Shown here piece after piece: positions 56,742 through 64,000 of a stretch of DNA of 64,000 nt. Below the pieces are notes generated by a model. That model saw only the letters and a list, made by a program, of their open reading frames with translations. It searched no databases and was not told where the DNA came from. The position numbers and the translations under genes were made by a program. This DNA is from Rhodocyclales bacterium GT-UBC (GTDB lineage: Bacteria; Pseudomonadota; Gammaproteobacteria; Burkholderiales; Rhodocyclaceae), in contig QXPY01000008.1 of assembly GCA_003583745.1 (NCBI GenBank), forward strand, positions 178,955-242,954. The letters run 5' to 3'. The first letter of the stretch is position 1, and each line of letters starts with the position of its first letter.

Positions 56742-57132
56742 GGACGGCGATTCGGACGACGGCCGCCGCCTGGCGGTCATCGCCGAAGCCCTGTTCCTGG
56801 CCAACCTGCTGGTCGCGCCCGGCCTCGCCTTCATCGCCCTGTTCTGGCTCTGGCGCAAACACGCAGACGCACCGCAACTGGCCCGCCAGCATCTGCGCCA
56901 GGCCACCATCGTCAGCCTCTGGGGCGGCCTGCTGATCGTTTCGCTGAGCGCCCTCTTTCTGCTTCTCGGCGGCCTGCATTGGGCCTGGACCTGGGTGCTG
57001 GTCATCATGTATTTCACCTGCATCCACTCCACCCTGGTCATGTTCGGCATGTTCGGGCTGGCCAAGGCGATGGCCGGCCAGGTCTGGCGCTACCCGCTGA
57101 TCGGGCCGCGCCTGCACAACGAAACAAAATGA
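56722..57132 (+). CDS. Small membrane protein in the nor accessory operon, unknown function
   Basis: The 136-residue product has three TM helices (about 21-44, 65-85, 90-118) and starts MPPSAAKDGDSDDGRRLAVI. Its ATG lies 20 bp inside norQ and its stop overlaps the next ATG, so it is tightly coupled. I recognise no family. Position suggests a part in NO reductase assembly or in anchoring the polyferredoxin. Confidence 0.7.
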   Translation: MPPSAAKDGDSDDGRRLAVIAEALFLANLLVAPGLAFIALFWLWRKHADAPQLARQHLRQATIVSLWGGLLIVSLSALFLLLGGLHWAWTWVLVIMYFTCIHSTLVMFGMFGLAKAMAGQVWRYPLIGPRLHNETK

Positions 57133-58100
57133 ACAAGCCGGCGCTGCAACGCTACCGGCTGCTGGCGCAGATGGGCTTTTTCGCGCTGTTCACGCTGACC
57201 CCGATCTTCGACCTCTTCCGCTACGACCTGACCGAAGGCCACGCCTATTTCCTGACCCGCGAATGGCATATCGGCATCGACGACATGCTGGCCGGCCGGG
57301 CCGGCGCCAGTACTACCGTCATCAACATCCTGCTCTACCTGTTCCTGCCCATTCTCGGCGCCGGCGCCCTGCTGATCGGCGTCGCCTGGAAATGGGGCCG
57401 CCTGTATTGCGGCTGGCTGTGCCCGCACTTCTCGGTGGTCGAGACGATCAACCGGCTGATGGTCATCGCCACCGGCAAACACTCGGTCTGGGAAAAGAAG
57501 GCAACGCCGCCCTGGGAGCCGGACGGCACGCCGGCGCCGCGCGACAAGCGTTACTGGCTGCTGGTCGTCCCGGCCGCCGTTGCCTTCGCCTTTGCCTGGG
57601 CCGTAGTTGGCCTGACCTACCTGATGCCGCCCTTCCAGGTCTATCACGGCTTGTTCACCGCCAGTCTGCTGCGCGGCGAAGTGATCTTCCTCAGCGCCGC
57701 AACTACTGTACTCACCTTGGAATTCCTCTTCGCCCGCCATCTGTTCTGCCGCTACGGCTGTGCCGTCGGCATCTTCCAGAGCTTCGCCTGGATGACCAAC
57801 AAACAGGCGATGGTGGTCGGCTTCGAGCGCTCGCGCCTGAACGACTGCGCCAACTGCCTGGACGGCCACGGCTCGGCCTGCGATGCGGTCTGCCCGATGC
57901 GCCTCAAACCGCGCAATCTCAAACGCTGGATGTTCGCCTGCACGCAATGCGGCCAATGCCTGTCGGCCTGCGGCACGGTCAATCGCGACCAGCCGCAGGG
58001 CGCCTTGCTGCACTGGGTGAAAAACGAGGAAGCGCGACAGAATGAAGCCGGTTTTTCGGCTTTATCAAAGACGGACGAAAACGCCGGCGGGAAAATCTGA
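57129..58100 (+). CDS. Membrane polyferredoxin (NosR/NapH/CcoG-like 4Fe-4S protein) in the nor operon
   Basis: The 323-residue protein has about five TM helices. Two cysteine pairs at membrane boundaries are CGWLCP and CRYGCA (the second with Ala for the usual Pro). Two 4Fe-4S motifs lie near the C-terminus: C-x2-C-x8-C-x3-CP in CANCLDGHGSACDAVCP, and CTQCGQCLSAC. This is the pattern of NosR/NapH C-terminal domains, which move electrons from quinol across the membrane or serve maturation. A nor-linked member could supply electrons or help metallate NorB. It lies 3 bp before norD. Confidence 0.82.
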   Translation: MNKPALQRYRLLAQMGFFALFTLTPIFDLFRYDLTEGHAYFLTREWHIGIDDMLAGRAGASTTVINILLYLFLPILGAGALLIGVAWKWGRLYCGWLCPHFSVVETINRLMVIATGKHSVWEKKATPPWEPDGTPAPRDKRYWLLVVPAAVAFAFAWAVVGLTYLMPPFQVYHGLFTASLLRGEVIFLSAATTVLTLEFLFARHLFCRYGCAVGIFQSFAWMTNKQAMVVGFERSRLNDCANCLDGHGSACDAVCPMRLKPRNLKRWMFACTQCGQCLSACGTVNRDQPQGALLHWVKNEEARQNEAGFSALSKTDENAGGKI

Positions 58101-58103
58101 GTC

Positions 58104-59945
58104 ATGGAAGAATTTGTCGGCAAACTCTGGCACAACTGGGTCACCAAGGCGGCCGCCGGGCATTACCCGCAGGCGGCGGTCAAACTGGCGGAAGTCGAGA
58201 AGACGGCCGGCATCCTGTTTCGCGCCTTCGGCGGCGACCCCGGCCTCAAGGTCGCTGCCGCCACCTCGGAAGAACATGGCGCTCGTCGGCGCTGGCTGCA
58301 GCGCCTGGCCGGCAGCAACGAAAAGATCGCCCAGGCCCGGCGCGACGCCGAAACCCTGCGCCTGCCGCCGGAGATCGCCGCCTTTCCCGAGAAAGCGCTG
58401 AACCGCGATCTCTACCTGTGGCTGGCCGCCCTCGCGGCCAACGACGTCGCACCCGAAGAAGCCTGGTTCATCCGCAACCAGCAGGCCACCCTGGCCGCCC
58501 TGGCGGCTTTGCCCGGCCTGCGCCCGCGCTACGAGCGCCTGGTTGCCGCCCACCTGGCCGGCCGCATCGCCCCGAGCCAACTGCAAGCCGACGAAGCGGC
58601 GCAGGAGGCCGCCTTGCGCCAGGCCTTGCAACAACCGGGCAGCGTCAGCGGCTTGCCGCCATTGACCTCGCGGCAGTCCCGTCCGCCGCAGCCCATGCTG
58701 CTTTGGCTGGTCGCCAATCCGGCGCACGGCACGGACAAGCGGGGCAAGGGCGACGGCGAAACGCCGCCGGAAGGCAGCGGTACCAACGCCGAAGCCGAGA
58801 AGGAGGCCTTCAAGGCCGAGCAGGTGGACAAGCCGGACAACAAGGCACCGGTCTTGGCCATGTTCCGTGCCGAAAGCCTGCCGACCTGGGCCGAGTACGT
58901 CCGGGTCAACCGGGCTTTCGATGAAGATGAAGACCCGAATGCCCGCAACGCCGCCAAGGATCTCGACCGCCTGTCACTGACCGGCGATGGCCAGACGGCC
59001 AAGTCGCGCGTCAAGTTCGACCTCGACCTGCCTTCGGCCGCCGAGGACGACAGCCCGGTCGGCCCCGGTATCGCCCTGCCGGAATGGGATTACCGCAGCA
59101 ACCAGTTGCTGGCCGAGCATTGCCACCTGCAACCGATGGTGGCGCAGGATGCCGGCCACGCGGCGCTGCCGCCCGAACTGGCGGCGACGGCGAAAAAGCT
59201 GCGTGGCCAGTTTGCCGCGCTGGCGCCGCAACGCCGCTGGCTCAAAGCCCAGCCGGACGGCGCCGAGCTCGACGTCGACGCCTGCGTCCGCAACCATGCC
59301 GACCGCGCCTCGGGCCATACGCCGGAAACCGGCGGCTACCTCGCCCAGGCCCGCTGCGAGCGCGACCTGGCCTGCCTGCTGCTGGCCGACCTGTCGATGT
59401 CCACCGACGCCTGGATTTCCGACACCCACCGTATCGTCGATGTCATCCGCGATTCGCTGCTGCTCTTTTCCGAGGCGCTGTCGACCACCGGCGATCGTTT
59501 CGGCATCTACGGCTTTTCATCGCTGCGCCGCCAGAACATCCGCTTCCACCTGCTCAAGGATTTCAACGGCCGTTACGATGCCGCCGCCCGCGCCCGCATC
59601 CTGGCCATCAAACCCGGCTTCTACACCCGCATGGGCGCCGCCTTGCGCCAGGCCGCCAGCATCCTCGCCGAGCAACCGGCCAATCGCCGCCTGCTGCTGA
59701 TCATCACCGACGGCAAGCCCAACGACCTCGATCTCTACGACTCGCGCTACGGTATCGAAGACACCCGGATGGCGGTGCACGAAGCCCGTCGTCTCGGATT
59801 GACCCCGTTCTGCGTCACCATCGACCGCGAAGCCGGAGCCTACCTGCCCTATCTCTTCGGCCCGGCCGGCTTCTGCGTCATCCGCAAGCCGGAAGACCTG
59901 CCACGCCGCCTGCCCTTGCTCTATGCCCAGCTGACCCGCGACTGA
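58104..59945 (+). CDS. norD: NorD, von Willebrand A domain protein for NO reductase activation
   Basis: The 613-residue cytoplasmic protein has a helical N-terminal region (1-230), a charged linker (235-270, DKRGKGDGETPPEGSG) and a C-terminal VWA domain (about 420-605). The MIDAS sequence is DLSMST with later TRMGAAL and ITDGKPND, as in NorD/CbbO. It partners the NorQ ATPase as the substrate-contact subunit. It ends the accessory operon. Confidence 0.95.
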   Translation: MEEFVGKLWHNWVTKAAAGHYPQAAVKLAEVEKTAGILFRAFGGDPGLKVAAATSEEHGARRRWLQRLAGSNEKIAQARRDAETLRLPPEIAAFPEKALNRDLYLWLAALAANDVAPEEAWFIRNQQATLAALAALPGLRPRYERLVAAHLAGRIAPSQLQADEAAQEAALRQALQQPGSVSGLPPLTSRQSRPPQPMLLWLVANPAHGTDKRGKGDGETPPEGSGTNAEAEKEAFKAEQVDKPDNKAPVLAMFRAESLPTWAEYVRVNRAFDEDEDPNARNAAKDLDRLSLTGDGQTAKSRVKFDLDLPSAAEDDSPVGPGIALPEWDYRSNQLLAEHCHLQPMVAQDAGHAALPPELAATAKKLRGQFAALAPQRRWLKAQPDGAELDVDACVRNHADRASGHTPETGGYLAQARCERDLACLLLADLSMSTDAWISDTHRIVDVIRDSLLLFSEALSTTGDRFGIYGFSSLRRQNIRFHLLKDFNGRYDAAARARILAIKPGFYTRMGAALRQAASILAEQPANRRLLLIITDGKPNDLDLYDSRYGIEDTRMAVHEARRLGLTPFCVTIDREAGAYLPYLFGPAGFCVIRKPEDLPRRLPLLYAQLTRD

Positions 59946-59967
59946 AATCTTCTCGTCACCTTGCCCT

Positions 59968-59995
59968 CCTTTGGACTATTTACTAGTCCTAAAGG
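59968..59995. promoter_or_regulatory. Dyad-symmetric element upstream of the Dnr-like gene
   Basis: CCTTTGGACTA and TAGTCCTAAAGG form an 11-bp inverted repeat with one bulged base around a TTTAC loop. The core GGACTA-N5-TAGTCC is perfect. It lies 62 bp before the regulator ATG. No T-run follows, so an operator is more likely than a terminator. Confidence 0.45.
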
Positions 59996-60056
59996 AGTAT
60001 TGTCGCTGCATGTTTGCAATGCCAACATCCTCCATCTTTCTTCGTCAGAAATAACC

Positions 60057-60752
60057 ATGCAGGCCAATCACCCGATCAATATCGAAGCGCTTCTCACTCA
60101 CGTGCCTTTGTTCAATGGCCTGGCGCCGGATGAAATAGCCCGTATCGCCCGCGGCACGCGTGAAATCCATGCCGCCAAAGGCGAAATTCTTTTCCACAAA
60201 GGGGATTCCTGTACCGGCTTTCATTTGCTGGTCTACGGACAGGTCAAGCTGGCCTTCACCTCGCCGCAAGGCAGCGAAAAAGTCGTCGAAATCATCAGCC
60301 AGGGACAGAGCTTCGGGGAAGCCATCATGTTCATGGACAAGCCCTACATCGTTTTCGCCCAGACACTTAGCGACTCTCTACTACTGCATGTCTCGAAAGC
60401 GGCGGTCAATACCGAACTGGATCGTGACCCCGTTTTCAGCCGCAAGATGCTGGCCGGGATGTCCATGCGACTCCATCAACTGATGAACGATGTCGAGTCC
60501 TATTCGCTGCACTCCGGCAAGCAACGCATCATCGGCTATCTGCTGCAGGAACTTCCCGAAGCCGACGAGAATGGCATCAACGTTTCGATCACGCTGCCAA
60601 CCAACAAGGGCGTCATCGCTTCGCGGCTCAACCTGACGCAGGAACATTTCTCGCGCATCCTGCACGAACTGACCGAGCTCGGCCTGATCGTCGTCGAAGG
60701 CCGCAAGATCCATATCCCCAGCGTACCGAAGCTGCGTAAGCACGAAGGCTGA
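60057..60752 (+). CDS. dnr: Crp/Fnr-family regulator, Dnr-like (NO-responsive)
   Basis: The 231-residue regulator has a cyclic-nucleotide-type beta-barrel (about 15-125, HKGDSCTGFHLLVYGQVKLAF), a long dimerisation helix (about 125-150) and a C-terminal winged helix (about 170-225, NKGVIASRLNLTQEHFSRIL). It lacks the N-terminal cysteine cluster of FNR, so oxygen sensing by 4Fe-4S is excluded. The Dnr/NNR group senses NO through haem and controls nir, nor and nos genes. Position right after norD supports that. The ATG at 60057 gives family length. Confidence 0.85.
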   Translation: MQANHPINIEALLTHVPLFNGLAPDEIARIARGTREIHAAKGEILFHKGDSCTGFHLLVYGQVKLAFTSPQGSEKVVEIISQGQSFGEAIMFMDKPYIVFAQTLSDSLLLHVSKAAVNTELDRDPVFSRKMLAGMSMRLHQLMNDVESYSLHSGKQRIIGYLLQELPEADENGINVSITLPTNKGVIASRLNLTQEHFSRILHELTELGLIVVEGRKIHIPSVPKLRKHEG

Positions 60753-60800
60753 AATCTTCGATCCGGGCTGACCGGCCGACGCGAAAGCTCGGAACGAAAA

Positions 60801-60828
60801 AAAGGGGCGGAAATTTCCGCCCCTTTTT
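60801..60828. terminator. Bidirectional terminator between dnr and the RTX adhesin gene
   Basis: A perfect inverted repeat, AAAGGGGCGGAAA directly followed by TTTCCGCCCCTTT, is flanked by A-rich and T-rich tracts on both sides. It ends both convergent transcripts. Confidence 0.8.
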
Positions 60829-60844
60829 GCTGGCTGCGACCGGA

Positions 60845-63800
60845 TCAGTCGGTGACCAGTTTCCCCTTGTTCAGAAGATCCTGGATGATCGACTGATCGT
60901 TCAGCGTATTGTTGGCCGTCAGATCAACCCCGCTCAGCGTGATCTTCTGGGTCACCGAACCACTGCCCGCCGGCGTCACGTCAATCACCGTATCGCTGCC
61001 GGACTTGCTGAAATGCAGGTAGGAAGCGAGATTGCCGGTGCCCGTCGTGTGATTTTCACCCTGTAGCAAGTCGCGCAAATCGAGGATGTCACCACCTGCC
61101 GCCTTCGAGGCAACATTGAAGTCGGTAATGGTGTCATGGGCCGGCGTGGCGGCGGTCCCCTGATCGGCGAACTTCCAGGCAAACGTATCGGAACCCACGC
61201 CACCCGTCAGCACATCGTTGCCGGCACCGCCATAGAGCGTATCGGAGCCGCTGCCACCCTGGACGATATCGTCGCCACCACCGGCATTGATCGTATCGAC
61301 GCCATCGCTACCGACAATCTTCTCGGCAGAAGCGGTTCCGGTGTAATCCTGCCCGGTGCGCACCTGCCACACGCCGTTGGTCGACGATTCGACGATGTCC
61401 TGGTTGGCCCCGAGGGTCGGCACATCGGTCGGCGAGAACAAGGCATAACTGTCGTTGCCGATGATGGTGTACGTGCTGTCTGCCGAGCCCGAGGTCTTCA
61501 GTTCGACGCGCAGGCTGGCGTGGCCGCCCTGATCCCAATACAGGATTTCGATCGGCTGCAAACCGCCGCTCAGGGTGACCCCGGAGTAGATTTGCGTTGC
61601 CGTCGATTGGATGTAGTCGGCCTGACCAATGTTCTGGCCGCCAATCAGGACGCGATAACCGTCATCAGCCGTAACGCGCAGATCATAGACGCCGCCTTCC
61701 GGAATGTAGATGTAGCCAACCATCCGAATGATCGCATCGGTGGTGTCGCCGAGACCGCTGGTGGCGGCCAGGCCGTCTGCGTTGCCGGAGCTGACCTTGA
61801 GGAAGGTGTAGAGGTTGTTGGTCGTGCCGCTGACCGTTGCCCCGATCGTCCCGCTCGTTACCTTGCCGTTCTGACCCAGATCGTCGCTGAACAATGGCGA
61901 ATTGGAGCCGGAGGGCAAGCCGAACTCCAGCTTGTTTGCCGAGAAGGTCGCATCCGCCTTGGTCGGATCGGCCAAAACCGCGTTGTTGATCAAGTTGGTG
62001 TTGTTGTTGCGTCCCTCGATGATCGCCTCGACATCGGCCAGGCGGTCGACGTTATTGGCCGTTCCGGCATCCGCCGAGCCGTCATCGGAATGCAGGCGAA
62101 CCGCCGTCGTGCCCTGATACTTCGTATCGCTAGCCGTACCGTCACGATTGTCGTTGTAACCGTAGTATTCGCCCGACAAGCCCAGGTTCAGACCGGTGAT
62201 GTTGGTCGTCGAACTGGTCAGGGTGATGGTCTGCGGCACCGTGACATTGATGGTCAGGGTCGAGCTTGCGGTATCGCCGTCGAGGTCGATCAGCGAATAA
62301 CCGATCGACTCGGTCTGGTTCGATGTAATGGTGACCGGTGCCGTGTAGGTATAGACCCCGGTATCCAGGTTCACCACGAACTTGCCGCCCAGCGTGGTAT
62401 TCACCGTCAGCTGGTTGTTGGTCGTATCGAATGTGCCGTTATTGGTCCCGCTGACCGCAACCGAACCACCACTGGCGGGGTTGTAGGTGTAAGTCGTGCC
62501 ATTGATCACCACGCTCCGGATGTAGCCGCCGTCAGCCCCCAGGCCACCACCCGAAGTGACGACCCCGCCGGTCAGCAGATCGCCGACGCTCGGGGGCACC
62601 ACCGTATCCCGCAATACCGTCGTCAGCTGGCTCAGGTCACTGACCAGCAAAGCGGCGTTCTCGGTATTGTTGGTGCCATTGAAGGCGATCGGTTCGATAT
62701 AAGTCGTCGTGACGCCGGTCCCCAGACCGATCGCATGCGACAGGATATCGTTGCTGTTGAGGAAGTCCTGCCAATTGGTTTGTTCGGCACTCTGGATACC
62801 GACATCGGGATCGCTGTTCGGATCGCTGCCATTGCCGTTTCGCGTTCCGGTCAGCGTCGTCGAGTCACCCGCGCCGAAGGTCGGTACGCCGTCCGTGAAG
62901 AAGTAGGCAACGTTGCTGGCACCGGCAATCTTGCCACTGGAGGCGAACGCGGTCTCCGCAGTCGCCAGGGCGGCATCGTAGTTGGTCCCGCCATTGGCCG
63001 ACAGACTGCTAATCGCCGTACGTGCTTCGGCCACGGTCATCCAGACCGAATTGACCTGGGTCGCCGAAGTGCTGAAGGTAACCAGTTGAACCTTGACGTC
63101 ACCCAAAGCATCGTACTGGTCGAGCAACTGGTTGATCGCGTTCTTGGCCGTTTGCAGTCGGGTCAAGCCGCCCGGGCCATCGGCCGTATCCATACTGCCG
63201 GAGAGATCGAGCGTAATCAGCAGATTGGTATCGGTATATGGCAAGGCAACCGACTTCGTGCTGGCCAGCGCCACCGGCGAGTCATCCTCGACATTGACGG
63301 TCAATGTACCAACCGTCGTCGTTGTGCCATCGTTGGCAGAAACCCCGATATTGAACGACTTGATGTTCTCGCCACTTGCGGTTGCGTGGTCAATCGCCTT
63401 TGACAAACTCACCGAATAATTGCCATTGGCGTCGATGCTGGCACGGAAAACCTCAGCCCCCCCTGCGCTGGCGATCAACGGCGAAGCGCTCGTCCCATTG
63501 CCGGACCAGGTCAATGCAACACCGCCCGAAGTCATCGCTACGGTGGGCGCAACCAAGCTTACGTTCGGCGTGCTATCCGGGTCGACGATACTGATCGTAC
63601 CGGTCGCGGTGGTCGCATTGGTGGTATCGACCGGATTTCCAGTCGTATCGACCAAACCATTGGCCAGACCTTCTTCGGACAGGCTGACCGTCTTGGTCCC
63701 AACCACCGGCGCGTCGTTGGCACCATTGATCGTGATATTGAGCTTGGCAGTCGTCGTGTCGCCATCGCCGTCGGTCAACGTGTAGGTGTAGCTATCAACC

Positions 63801-64000
63801 AGGATCTCCCCGGCCTTCAATGCATTCACCGCCGAGTTGGCATTATTCAAGGTATAGGTGTAGCTACCATTGCTGTTGAGCACCAGCGTGCCGTAGCTCA
63901 GCGTCGTGTTGACCGCCGTCACCGGCGTCGCGTTGACGTCGGCACCGACCGTGTCGGCGCCGGCACCGGTCAGCACGTTGCCGCTGACCGTGTTCGGCGT
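60845..64000 (-). CDS. C-terminal part of a giant type I-secreted RTX adhesin with VWA and PA14-like domains (cut by window edge)
   Basis: The frame is open to the right edge. The GTG at 63976 is not its start, since TPNTVSGN-like repeat sequence continues upstream. From the N-terminal side come cadherin/BIg-like repeats of the T1SS-143 type (YTYTLTDGDGDTTTAKLNITING), then a VWA domain with MIDAS DLSGSMD (near 63190-63215). Another repeat follows, then a PA14-like domain (about 61560-62190, IYIPEGGVYDLRVTADDGYRV), RTX nonapeptides (about 61180-61300, GGSGSDTLYGGAGND) and a T1SS C-terminal secretion region (DTITDFN, LDLRDLLQGE). Ca2+ binding and surface adhesion or biofilm function are expected, as for LapA-type proteins. 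Secretion genes are not in the window. Confidence 0.9.
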   Translation of the reverse strand, partial: TPNTVSGNVLTGAGADTVGADVNATPVTAVNTTLSYGTLVLNSNGSYTYTLNNANSAVNALKAGEILVDSYTYTLTDGDGDTTTAKLNITINGANDAPVVGTKTVSLSEEGLANGLVDTTGNPVDTTNATTATGTISIVDPDSTPNVSLVAPTVAMTSGGVALTWSGNGTSASPLIASAGGAEVFRASIDANGNYSVSLSKAIDHATASGENIKSFNIGVSANDGTTTTVGTLTVNVEDDSPVALASTKSVALPYTDTNLLITLDLSGSMDTADGPGGLTRLQTAKNAINQLLDQYDALGDVKVQLVTFSTSATQVNSVWMTVAEARTAISSLSANGGTNYDAALATAETAFASSGKIAGASNVAYFFTDGVPTFGAGDSTTLTGTRNGNGSDPNSDPDVGIQSAEQTNWQDFLNSNDILSHAIGLGTGVTTTYIEPIAFNGTNNTENAALLVSDLSQLTTVLRDTVVPPSVGDLLTGGVVTSGGGLGADGGYIRSVVINGTTYTYNPASGGSVAVSGTNNGTFDTTNNQLTVNTTLGGKFVVNLDTGVYTYTAPVTITSNQTESIGYSLIDLDGDTASSTLTINVTVPQTITLTSSTTNITGLNLGLSGEYYGYNDNRDGTASDTKYQGTTAVRLHSDDGSADAGTANNVDRLADVEAIIEGRNNNTNLINNAVLADPTKADATFSANKLEFGLPSGSNSPLFSDDLGQNGKVTSGTIGATVSGTTNNLYTFLKVSSGNADGLAATSGLGDTTDAIIRMVGYIYIPEGGVYDLRVTADDGYRVLIGGQNIGQADYIQSTATQIYSGVTLSGGLQPIEILYWDQGGHASLRVELKTSGSADSTYTIIGNDSYALFSPTDVPTLGANQDIVESSTNGVWQVRTGQDYTGTASAEKIVGSDGVDTINAGGGDDIVQGGSGSDTLYGGAGNDVLTGGVGSDTFAWKFADQGTAATPAHDTITDFNVASKAAGGDILDLRDLLQGENHTTGTGNLASYLHFSKSGSDTVIDVTPAGSGSVTQKITLSGVDLTANNTLNDQSIIQDLLNKGKLVTD

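Noticed and set aside
59973..59989. IscR type 1 operator before dnr
   Set aside because: The GACT/AGTC half-sites are separated by 7 bases rather than the 5 of the IscR consensus, so I list only a generic dyad.
61136..63403. 755-residue open frame antisense to the RTX adhesin
   Set aside because: The repetitive adhesin sequence yields a long antisense frame. It has no recognisable domains.
63974..63976. GTG as start codon of the RTX adhesin
   Set aside because: Repeat-type sequence continues in frame upstream to the window edge, so the gene is truncated rather than starting here.

Overview
The window reads as a chromosomal segment of a denitrifying betaproteobacterium, most likely Rhodocyclales (Dechloromonas/Azonexus-like). 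I infer this from the high GC, the dense housekeeping genes, the cNOR-type nitric oxide reductase genes, the complete ato regulon and the c-di-GMP and two-component signalling genes. The genus is a guess from general knowledge, not from a search. I see no tRNA, rRNA, CRISPR array or intact insertion sequence. The genes at both window edges are cut.

Layout. 1-6.6 kb: a truncated membrane sensor gene, a ComB-like phosphatase, mutL, a DUF523 protein and a large GGDEF/EAL protein. 6.6-12.5 kb: three membrane proteins of unusual architecture (zinc ribbon-DUF805-glutaredoxin fusion, rhomboid with a helical tail, TPR-like membrane protein), a ChaA-type antiporter and a small zinc-ribbon protein. 12.5-20.3 kb: miaA, a response regulator, an RlpA-like protein, purM, an orphan histidine kinase, then creB, a frameshifted creC and a stub of creD. 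20.3-23.5 kb: a GH3 enzyme, tyrS and a small membrane protein.

23.7-31.1 kb holds the whole acetoacetate/short-chain fatty acid regulon on the minus strand in the order atoS-atoC-atoD-atoA-atoE-atoB. The atoC-atoD gap carries a near-consensus sigma-54 promoter and two upstream palindromes that look like AtoC sites. 31.2-40.2 kb: hda, a HAD phosphatase, pcnB, folK, a DUF486 protein, panB, panC, panD (with its own sigma-70 promoter and terminator), a NYN/OST-HTH RNA-binding-type protein and a second rhomboid.

Nitric oxide respiration is split. norCB lies at 40.4-42.2 kb. The accessory operon norE-norF-norQ-(membrane protein)-(polyferredoxin)-norD lies at 55.1-59.9 kb and is followed by a Dnr-like Crp/Fnr regulator. 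Between them sit a XenA-type ene-reductase module with a divergent LysR regulator (42.5-46.1 kb, visibly less GC-rich) and an envelope-type cluster (46.3-54.9 kb): an SH3-like protein, an SPFH protein, a response regulator/histidine kinase pair, and a 914-residue fusion of polysaccharide deacetylase, caspase-like peptidase, EF-hand and TPRs. That fusion is the most unusual object in the window. The right edge is the C-terminal part of a giant type I-secreted RTX adhesin with von Willebrand A and PA14 domains.
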